NCBI GenBank assembly: GCA_945910005.1
Contig: OX246739.1
Coordinates: 36,962,608 to 37,026,607, forward strand
Length of the DNA: 64,000 bases
DNA from: Isoperla grammatica
Taxonomy: Eukaryota > Arthropoda > Insecta > Plecoptera > Perlodidae
Direction: 5' to 3'
The translations under genes were made by a program, and so were the position numbers. Of the stretch, positions 53,164 to 64,000 are shown in pieces. Below the pieces are notes generated by a model, which was not told the origin of the DNA, made no database searches, and saw nothing but the letters and a program-made list of their open reading frames with translations. Numbering within the stretch: the stretch's first letter is position 1; every line of letters begins with the position of its first letter.

Positions 53164-53696
53164 AGCGGTTTTATTACCTGTTGCAATGCGAGACTTCGAC
53201 GAGAGTCTTTCAACTGAGTTTCTTAATGCAATACGAACGGCGAGCGTATGTACGTTGGTGCGAAGATCGCAATGCGACCGGTTAACCGGCCATATCCGTG
53301 GACGACCGTGTCGGGGCTATTGAAGTGGGTATATTGTTCTATGTTACGTGTGAGGACTAAATTCGCAGTATCGGTCGTCGAAACTCTGCAAGTGAACCGC
53401 GTGAAGACTGTTGCAGGGTAACGTGCTACCTGTGTTGTGTTTGTGAATATTGCAATGTAAGAGTTTACCCGTGGTGCATCGACCTTCGTAACATGTCATG
53501 TGAGGACCATGGTAACACAACCATTCAATGACTTTGTTAGTGATCTAATAATTATATGATGTGTGTGAGAACTCTATTGCCATATAAGAGTTAACGTGCC
53601 GTTGTGATGACATTTACGTATGTTCTGTCTCAGAAACAGAAGAGAACTTGTTGTTGTGATGACCCAAAGTTATGTTCCGTGTGAAATCTCTATTGC

Positions 53697-53702
53697 AATA
53701 AA
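53697..53702 (+). terminator. Ten-m: AATAAA polyadenylation signal candidate 1
   Basis: AATAAA 534 bases after the teneurin stop codon. It could give a short 3'UTR form. Confidence 0.4.
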
Positions 53703-54980
53703 AGAAGTAAATAATTATCATGGTGGCTCAAGCTCTACAACATGTAATATAATGAGAACTGTTGCTACATATGAGTTAACTGATTAACTTGGTGACTTAC
53801 ATTCTGTGTGAGGACCATGTTGCAATATATTGCCGTCACGGTGACCCAAACTTCATAGCATGTACGATGCGAAGACTCAATTGCAATGAACTAGTCAGAT
53901 TAGAAATTGTGCTTGATTACTTTCACTAGACTGCCAGTGTCAGCATCAGCATAAGGTTCTTGTAAATAATTTAATACTTAATGAAAACTTTGTTAAGTTG
54001 TGGTAAATAAGAAAAAGGAGTGCAAGACATTTTTACCAAGGAATGCTTAGTTTTGACTGAAAAGTGTGTACAAATTGTTTCGTTTGGGTAAGAGTGGATG
54101 AAAAATGGAAACATGTTGAGTAAAGGTGCAGATGACAAGAGATATGAGAGCGAAAGTGCATCGCTCGTATATATGCTAAACTTCCATAGACGATCCAGCT
54201 CGAAATAATCCTGTAAATATTATGTCTGCCACAGAAATAACGTTCCTCTTTGTGCTTTTGGATCTGCAATCTATAATTGACCCGTTTTCAGTGTCTGTGA
54301 TTTGCATTGCGATAGTGTAACATTGCTATTTTATAAAAGAAAACATTTGACCGCTGATGACGGCCAATGTCGATCAAGTGAAGAGGAAAACCCGTAAAAT
54401 ATCATCTAGTGACACGTTAGCACATGCTTAATTTCAGAAAGCATAATACCGTATTTATTAATGATGCAGTATATAATATAGCTCCCGTTACACCAGTAAC
54501 CATAACCACAGTGTTTTTTATTTGTTCGAAGCCTTCCTTAAAAGTGATGCGAGTTGTTGGACCGACTGTTCACATATTGTAGCCAATTACTGTTTCTTAA
54601 TTTACTACGGTTCTTCCTTTTCCACGACATCTCATGGTAGGTGTTAATACAAGCTGCCTAACGGAACAATTTTAATGTTACTACTTTTAAATGCGAAACA
54701 AAAATTCTGTAGACATTTTAATGATTTTATTACATGTATGTTGGTGCTTAATACGTACTGTTAACCTATAGTGCTATTTTTGTTGTGTACTTTGAAAGGT
54801 GAGAAAAGGTAATTATTGTCATGATTTTTCAAATGTCTTCTTTTGGAAGCCATGTTTCTCACGGTACCAGTATGTCAAAGTCGTGACAGTTGGCAGACAA
54901 AATCTAACCAAAGTATAATCAATGATATTATGACTCTTGACGAAGCAATGCTGAACTAAACTTAGATACTAGCTCTGCCT

Positions 54981-54986
54981 AATAAA
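54981..54986 (+). terminator. Ten-m: AATAAA polyadenylation signal candidate 2
   Basis: AATAAA in CCTAATAAAGACA about 1.8 kb after the stop codon. A long 3'UTR is common for neural adhesion genes, so this may be the distal site. Confidence 0.4.
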
Positions 54987-55346
54987 GACATATATTTTCA
55001 AAGGTTTTTACCTGACTTAAATGAAAGCAATACTTATTAAACTTAAGTCTTATTTATATAAATTGTGCAATTTTAATTTTTTTTAAGTATGCTATGTTAT
55101 AAAAGAAAACCTTACCTGCAGCAACCTGTTAAATAATTCCCAAACACTATCCAGACATATTATACCTACCCCGATGTTGTTTGGGGTATAACGTGAATAT
55201 AATAGGGAAACCTGTCACAGCATGTGACACAATTGTAAATAGATTTAATTATTAAATAACTAAAAAATGTATTTGGTGTAATTTAATTCTTTCATGCCTG
55301 GCCATATTTACTTCCTGATCATCGGTTCACTTTCCTGGACACACAT

Positions 55347-57575
<2,229 letters not shown>

Positions 57576-58689
57576 TTGTATTAGTGGCTGACAGATGAGG
57601 GGGGAGGGGGGCCATGAGGCACTTCTGGCACCCATGCCATTGGTTCACCCCCCCTGGTATACATATTAGGTACTGATATTACTATCTGTGTCCTTAATTA
57701 TCTGTTGTACATATTCCAAACCTAGCTCTTATTTTTCCCCTTCCACTTGACCTATATTTTGTATTATGTGCAACTATAATTACTAATTTTAAAACTATTT
57801 ACTCTCCCTCTCTACATTCAAATAACAGCTGGATGGAAGATAGGACTTCTAGCAGACCATAATCCTGCCACTAATAAAGACATTAAATCAATCAATCAAT
57901 CAAACAGAGAACATTGCATTACACAATAAATATATCAACGGTTACCACTTCCAATTTCATCAGCCAACTTGGAAGAAAAAAGCATAATTTTTTTTAGTTT
58001 GGTATTTAAAATGTCTATGCTATTCAAATGTCTGGTATTGAACTGCTTCTAGCCTACTTCTCCAATAAATAACCACAAAAGAATGGACAAGCATTATTAT
58101 TCTTAAATAAATAAACATCCCCTCTCACATGTGTGTCGAATTGTACATGTATGTCATTTCAAATTTTGATCATTTTTGAAGTGTATAGCTTTCATAAAGT
58201 TTTAAGGCAAAAAATTAAGATTTTGAAATAAGCCATATTGAAGTTATCTAAGTAATTTCAGTACTTCTAGAATAGTCTATTAATTCACTTATAAAACGTC
58301 AAATAAAATATTATATTAAATTAATAAATGTCCAGATCGTACCTAAACAGAGCTTCAAATAACTATTCAAATTTCAAACTCTATTTAAATTTTCTCCCCT
58401 TTCAACTGATAACATAAAATCAAAAAAAGACAAATTTTACTTTTAAAACTAATTTTCGAAAGAAATTTAATTACTAAAAAGTAACTAATTTTTTAATTTT
58501 AGCTGAATTAATGAGTAATGTTATTTCACTACTAAAAAAAAGAAGTTATTTACTCAGGAGCACCCAGGAGCTTGTCTCGATTGGCATCGTAAACATGACT
58601 GTGAGATAAGCCAAAATTGGACTAGGCCAATCATTATCATCAACATATTATTATTATATTCCTATTTGAAGATAAGAGATAGTCGCTAC

Positions 58690-59167
58690 TACTCGCTAAT
58701 AATTTCCTGCCAAAGTTCTCCCCCATCCGGCCGGCATAAGCACTTCTACCATCTCAAGTCTCCCGCCGCTCCAATCATTCGCTCGCTTGAGCCACGGGGC
58801 ACGCTGCATGCGAGTTTAGTAAGCGCGCTCAGTGGCTGTTCTTGGTACTCGTAAAGTAGTTTCAAAGCCACGCCCAGTATCCCAAACGTTGGCGTTACAG
58901 TATTAGGTTCCCCCCACAACGACGGTGTTCAAACTTCAAACAAATCATCTTTCCGTGTTCGTGTGTTGCCGTTGGAAGACCGTTGATTCTGTTTGTATTG
59001 ACTGTGGACCTCTGGCGTTTCTCTTCATGATCATCGTCTAGTCATAGGTAAGTAAGATTAGTCACTTCTTAATTATTGTCCACATTTGATTTTTTTCTCA
59101 AATTTACTCTTGTCAATGAGCGAATTCTAATTGAATGCTATTCTGACCGTTAAGAATTTCGACCAAC
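58690..59167 (+). promoter_or_regulatory. CycA: Putative cyclin A promoter and 5'UTR region
   Basis: A locally GC-richer stretch just upstream of the cyclin A start. It has CCAAT (58771-58775), an E2F-like TCCCGCC (58761-58767), a CCACGCCC GC/KLF-type box (58868-58875) and three TTCAAA words (58861, 58928, 58935), the complement of the CHR element TTTGAA. CCAAT plus CHR is the known arrangement of cell-cycle promoters including cyclin A. A donor-like CATAG then GTAAGTAAG at 59048 may start an intron in the 5'UTR. All of this is motif-level inference. Confidence 0.4.
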
Positions 59168-59341
59168 ATGGCCTCTTTTCGCATCCATGAAGACGAGGAG
59201 AACTTAGGCCTTCATGAACGAAAACGACCACAACGAATTACACGGGCTACTAAGGTCGTCGAACAAACACAGAAGAGGAGTGTACTCGGTGTTCTTAATA
59301 AAAACCCATCTCGCCCTCAGTCACATAAAACATCTAAACAG
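59168..59341 (+). CDS. CycA: Cyclin A exon 1 (N terminus with destruction box)
   Basis: 58 codons in a good start context (CCAACATGG), ending phase 0 at a GTGAGT donor. The protein starts MASFRIHEDEENLGL, like insect cyclin A, and has the destruction box RSVLGVLNKN at residues 37-46 (Arg-x-x-Leu-Gly...Asn) that targets cyclin A for APC/C-dependent breakdown in mitosis. A basic RKRPQR stretch precedes it. The cyclin boxes that bind CDK are in exons beyond the window. Cyclin A activates CDK2/CDK1 in S phase and G2. Cyclin B has a similar box, but the start and exon 2 favour cyclin A. Confidence 0.85.
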
Positions 59342-59364
59342 GTGAGTAAATCATGGCGGGGTAA

Positions 59365-59894
59365 GCCTAGGCCCTAGGCCTAGCCTAGGCCTACGCCAAC
59401 GCCACGGCTCTGCTTATGTCTACTGTCTAGGCTAGGCCTTGGCCGTAAACCCTCGACGTAGACCCACACTATTGCTTACGCTATGTTTCCAGAAGCCTAG
59501 GCCTAGGCATAGCCTACTAATTTGTTTCCTCTAAATTATTTATTATCTGGAAGTAAGTCTAGGCCTAGGCCTAGGCCTATGCCTGACTTTACTGCTGCTG
59601 AACTCTAAAATACAACCATTAATTGAGAGCAAGTGACTTTCTAGATATTTCTTCTGTTTAGGCCTAGCCTAGTGAGTTCGGGATCTAGGCCTACACATGT
59701 GTACAACTAGGCTAGGCCTACAACCTTGATTAGTATAGACGGTAGACCTATTCCTATTTTGGCCCCGGAACATCTTCACTAAACATTATTTGTGCACCTG
59801 TACTGTAGGCACTAGGCCTAGGCCCTATTGGTACTTTTGTATTAAAAAGAGATCAAGTTCGCAACTGGTCAGGTTTGCAAAGGTAGCCTAGGCC
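59365..59894. repeat. CTAGGC-rich low-complexity region
   Basis: Many overlapping copies of CCTAGGCCTAGGC and variants are scattered over about 530 bases, not in strict tandem. The same word appears across the window at lower density (TAGGCCTA), so it may be a genome-wide simple motif. Confidence 0.8.
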
Positions 59895-61533
59895 TAGGGA
59901 TGTCAACGGATAAGGTCATTGTGGGTAAGTCCGTCCACACATCCTTATATTCCTTCCAAAGAGGTTAACCAAAGACATAACTGTAAATATAACTCTTGTA
60001 TTTCACTGGTTACATATTTTACTTTCTGGAGTGCTTTGGCTTTCGATTTTCAGTCACAGGACAGTCGAGATATAAAAAATCGTAGAGTCTAATGTGTGGC
60101 GTCATGGAAATGTTGAGTCGGATCTTATGGCCACTAGGCTAACCATGGGTTTACGCGGGACCGCGCTAATGCTAAGGATTTTTGCCAATTAAACAAATTC
60201 TTTTTCAGGTAGAGTGAAACGAAGGTATTTAATCGGAAGCTTAAATATAATTACTTGCGTGGAAAAATTAAATTCATCGCAATATTGTAGTAGGCCTATA
60301 TTAATGCTGCCAGACGTAAAATATGGCACTTTTTTCGCGATGACATTTCCAATGTTACATTCCACACTGTAAACAAGACTTAGGCCTACCTTAGTTTTGG
60401 TAACAAACAACAACTTATATTTCGCAATTCTAAGGCTATAAAATTTAATAAAATAATAAAAAGCATTATCTTCATTCGTAATCGTGAAATGATTACGAAA
60501 TAAATTATTTAGTTCAGCTCTGCTACTGCGTAATCAGCGCGGCCATATTGTCATTGTATCACATTGCAGTAAGTGGCCGGCTGGGTGGACGAACGAAGCA
60601 GCTCGAAGTGGACGCCATAACCCTGAGTGGGTGGACGTATGGGCCCTAATTTACGTTTTCGCGCAAATATCTCTAAATATCTCCAGCAGAACCTTAGGGA
60701 TTTTGATGAATGTCCTGTTATTAATGGACAAAATACACTTCAAGCTTCAAAATAGTGGTTCTTACATACCCGTAGGCCTAGCTGTAATAGAACAGGAGCT
60801 AGATCGTTTTCAAGGAAGAAAAAAAAACACGGTTTGTCCTTAAGTGGGCGTTGATACCCACAACGACCCTACTCGTTACTTGCTCAGTACACACGGGTAC
60901 AGTTCCAACTTTTCAATACCGGTACCCGTTTCTCGGTACTACCCGTTCCCTTTTTCTGTTCAAAACGAAATCAATTCAACATTGCGATATTTCCCTACTG
61001 GCGTCTTTGTGCGAGCGTATGAGCTGCTCTTTTCAATTTGCCAGCATTTAACTTGACACCCCCCCCCCCCCCCCTCCTCGTCTCGATTAGCCATCGTTGC
61101 AAAAAATGAGATGTCAAGCCCAATAAGTATCATTTTCTGTAGGCCTATGGAAGAATGCTGCAGAACGGTTGCGAGTCCGAGGGAGCGCACCCGCCTGTCA
61201 GCTTTACCGCAATCATGTTCTCGTGTTCAAGCTCGGACTATGACGTCATCGCTTTGACGCGGCCGATCACCGGATTCATTGTACGTGCCTACTGTAGCGA
61301 AGACGCGAGCTTTGAAGCTTTGTTGAATACTTCCGCGATCGTTTTGCATCGAAGACAATGCAACCTGATACTGTTTAACAATAGGCTATAAGGTCTCTTT
61401 CTTTCCACAACTGTGCGAATCATTTGACATCCATGACGATAAAACGCATATTTATTATTATTTACTACCCGGGTAGTTTGGGTACGGCTTGAGGGTACCC
61501 GGGTACAACTATTTCCGGGTATTGACATCCCCA
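59895..61533. mobile_element. hAT-type non-autonomous element, 1,639 bp
   Basis: The ends are TAGGGATGTCAA and TTGACATCCCCA (one mismatch as inverted repeats), flanked by CCTAGGCC at 59887-59894 and 61534-61541. The duplication lies in CTAGGC-rich DNA, so it is weaker evidence than elsewhere. Subterminal ACCCGGGTA words resemble the 42354-42899 element. No transposase frame is visible. A C-run occurs at about 61060-61074. Confidence 0.7.
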
Positions 61534-61633
61534 CCTAGGCCTAGTAAGAAATGGTGTTATCCCTTGCCTCATCCACTCTCATTCATTTCAATTTGTTAAT
61601 TGACCATGATTTGAGCTTTTCTGCTCGAGTTAT

Positions 61634-62391
61634 GGCGGGTTCACACAAAATGACTAAGACTAACGATTAGTGTTTAAGAAAGTTGTTAGTAAACGATCTA
61701 CATTGAAGCGTTCACATACTTGACTAGTGATTAGTGTTTAAGACCGAGTGATTAGGAAAGTTCATTATTGTTATTCACGATTGTTAAGCGTTAGTAACAA
61801 GTACAACCAATCGCTGCGTGGAACATAACAGTAGTTCAGCCAATAAAAATCGTACCATCCGAGTCAAATTTAGTTTTAATGTTGTTTAGGTTTTCATTTT
61901 TACGCAGTTTGTTTTGACAGCTTCCGGTCACGGCTTCCAGTACCGATGTAAACAATAGGTTCGTTTAATTTGGCCACACCTTTTGTATTTTTTGTACTCA
62001 CTGACAGTAAATCAAACGACCTTATTTTAAATCAAAGTTTCACGTCGTCTGCTGCAGCCTGTAGGTTATCAGTCCATATCGTTTACTCTTTGAAAACGTT
62101 CCGATAAGGAGTGACTATGGCGATATCATTTCTTATCTTCATCCATTTTCAGTAAATTAATAACAGCTGTCAACTTCGGGACAACATGGAACCGTTTTTG
62201 TTTTACACGCCCACGCCATAGTACTAATTTTTGCGGAAAGAGTGCGCTATTCACTTGTCAAAGCACTCGAAGACTGCCATCTTTCAAAGTCGCCATGTAT
62301 TTCTGCAAGATATGGGGGGCGGAGTTTTGTTTTCCTAAGGCTTAGTCACTGGTTGTTAGTCTTGTCCATAGTAATTCTGTCTGAACGCGCC
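61634..62391. mobile_element. Inverted-repeat element, about 758 bp
   Basis: Left end GGCGGGTTCACACAAAATGA followed by CTAAGACTAAC. The right end is the approximate complement of GGCGCGTTCAGACAGAATTA. The left subterminal region carries two repeats of GATTAGTGTTTAAGA. No target duplication was read with confidence. Confidence 0.6.
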
Positions 62392-62474
62392 TTTACATGG
62401 CATTTATGTATTATCAAAGATTACAAACAAGGAAAGATGTTTCATCGCCGTGTTAAAATATCGGCGCGAGTTTT

Positions 62475-62868
62475 GTCGAAAATTTCTTAGTCTCGCCACT
62501 AGTTCGAATTCTTACTGCAAGGAGCGCTAGTTCAGCACGTTTGAACTTCCTTGCCATCTGGCGGTATATTTGAACTTGGTTCTGGGATCTCAAAAACTAT
62601 CTAGAACCCTTTGTATGAGTATCATCACGGTCTTCTAAATCTTCAATGGCAACAATACACACCAATTAAAACTCAGTTTTCAAGTGTTATATCAAGGTTC
62701 ATTGATGCATACAAGATCGTCATCTACTAACCTTGATTTTATATGTATAAGATTTAGAGGATCATGATGATAATCATCCAAAGGGTCCTAGATAGTTTTT
62801 TAAATGGTCTGAGCGAGTTCTTGCGGTGAGAATTCGAACTACACGTCGGACTTATAAAATTTCGCTCA
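62475..62868. mobile_element. Foldback element, about 390 bp
   Basis: The left arm AGTTCGAATTCTTACTGCAA ... AAAACTATCTAGAACCCTTT is mirrored by AAAGGGTCCTAGATAGTTTT ... TTGCGGTGAGAATTCGAACT. The arms are more than 100 bases with scattered differences. No coding capacity. Confidence 0.7.
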
Positions 62869-63764
62869 GACATGCGCAGACGAATTCCCATATGGATGAA
62901 CTATCTTCCCTAGTTTGTAATCTTTGGTATCATCAACGTATTAAGCAGCCTAAACATTAATAGGAGGCCTATATTAGTATATTTCATTCTGCAAATGACA
63001 ATTTGCCTTTGGTACTTGTGAGTAGCTTTCATAGCTGCAGGCTTAACCTACGGTACTTCAAAATATTGATTGCGTAATCATTTGCATTTTTTGAATTTGA
63101 AAAAAGAAACTAGTGAAACAACGAAGACTGAACGTGTTCGTGTTACGTAACTAGTAGAACACTGTTAAACCAAAGAACTGGTCAAAGAAATGAACAAACA
63201 AGTTCTTTTGTGCAAAATAATTCAATGCACATCTTTTAATTAAGCGAGCTACAGTAATAGCTATAATAAAAACTATAACAACCAAAAGTAAGTAAAACAA
63301 CAATTGTGTCCCCATTTTCAATAGGACTTTGTGGTAGGTAGTGTGATGCTGTATTTCTGAAATTTGTTATTGTCTTCCCTACCTAGTTTTCCCTTACCTG
63401 GTAGGCTACAAAGTACAAAGACCTTGGTTTTGAAGTGAGACATGTGCTAGGCAAACTGATAGGCCTAGTATTTCCCGGTTATAGTCTTGCTTTCATGTAA
63501 GCCCAATGGTCACGGGCTCACGGCTGATGATGGTCAAAAGGTTACTTAATAGAATAAATAGGTGACAATTATTTGCTGAGCAGAATACTTTGGCAAGCTA
63601 TTTCAACAGATGAATTAACTTTCGGTTCAAATTGTAAAAGCTTAAAAGCTTTTCGACGTTCAATCATTAACACATTTCAGCCCTAATGCCTTCTTTTATA
63701 GAATCCATTGTCATAGGCCTTTTGAATTCATTCGTGACTGGTGACTGCTTACTTTTTCTCCCAG

Positions 63765-64000
63765 GATGTTTTTGCTCGAGTTAAAACTCAAACGGCGACT
63801 TTCTCCATCCTTGAAGACAGTGAGGTCGACGAGAACAAACCGCTTCAAGTACAGAAAACAACGTACGACTTACGCAATGCAAAGCCTCAATCGAAGAGAC
63901 TTCCTCTTGCAAGCAAACCAGTGGCCAGCTTGCCGTCCGCCGTCACTAACGTCCATCGGCCCCCACTTCAAGAGTTGCCGGTTCTTGCACAGGAAGAAGA
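63765..64000 (+). CDS. CycA: Cyclin A exon 2 (3'-partial, runs off the window)
   Basis: Acceptor TTTTTCTCCCAG ends at 63764, and phase 0 matches exon 1. It encodes VKTQTATFSILEDSEVDENK and a basic, proline-containing stretch, still open at the window end. The FSxxED motif is a conserved N-terminal feature of animal cyclin A proteins. Confidence 0.82.

Larger units (their letters stand above)
53164..55342 (+). other. Teneurin 3'UTR candidate region
   Basis: No coding frame. It contains imperfect repeats of short phrases of the type ATGTGAGGACC...TTGCAAT (about 53330-53890), suggesting an old tandem origin. The transcript end is not certain; two AATAAA signals are listed. Confidence 0.55.
59342..63764. 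other. Cyclin A intron 1 (4.4 kb), rich in MITEs
   Basis: The first 550 bases are built from CTAGGCCTAGGC words. Then come a hAT-type element (59895-61533), an inverted-repeat element (61634-62391) and another (about 62475-62868). The final 900 bases show nothing recognised. Confidence 0.75.

Overview
The window is nuclear DNA of an animal, most likely an arthropod. It has spliced genes with short GT-AG-bounded exons, AT-rich introns, many microsatellites and many DNA-transposon remnants. The main gene reads like the arthropod Ten-m/Odz teneurin. The frequent AGGCCTA/CTAGGC words and (TTTA)n, (TAA)n and (ACT)n tracts would fit a crustacean genome, but the species cannot be named from this sequence.

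Layout. Bases 1-3219 are the 3' part of a Ty3/Gypsy LTR retrotransposon with an uninterrupted pol frame, followed by a polypurine tract and a probable 3' LTR start at 3414. Bases about 3640-11750 show no exon that I can support, but hold three tandem arrays. One of these carries eleven copies of the CRE palindrome TGACGTCA, most of them 38 bp apart. From 11752 to 53163 on the + strand lies a teneurin gene. I could place 35 coding exons whose splice phases all agree and which join into 3,263 codons plus a stop. The exons holding the start codon and the first part of the intracellular domain are not visible and should lie upstream.

The teneurin exons give, in order: a proline-rich cytoplasmic segment, one membrane span, a 781-residue acidic stalk encoded by one 2.3-kb exon, a beta-sandwich region, eight EGF repeats, the TTR-like and FN-plug domains, a six-bladed NHL propeller, the YD/RHS shell, the linker and ABD region, and the Tox-GHH-like C terminus. 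The EGF2 and EGF5 repeats keep the unpaired cysteines that make teneurins covalent dimers. The protein is therefore expected to be a dimeric type II cell-surface adhesion molecule.

From about 58.7 kb to the end of the window is the 5' end of a cyclin A gene on the + strand. Exon 1 has the destruction box, exon 2 runs off the window, and the 4.4-kb intron between them is full of inverted-repeat elements. Its upstream region carries CCAAT, E2F-like and CHR-like motifs. Teneurin and cyclin A have no evident functional link and are simply neighbours.

The introns are a museum of small transposons. Four are hAT-type elements with readable 8-bp target duplications, three of them exact. There is a pogo/Tigger deletion derivative with TA ends, a TTAA-flanked MITE, several foldback elements, tRNA-derived SINEs and a LINE 3' end. 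Several repeats sit within about 20 nt of teneurin splice sites. One 17-bp minisatellite grades directly into a splice acceptor.
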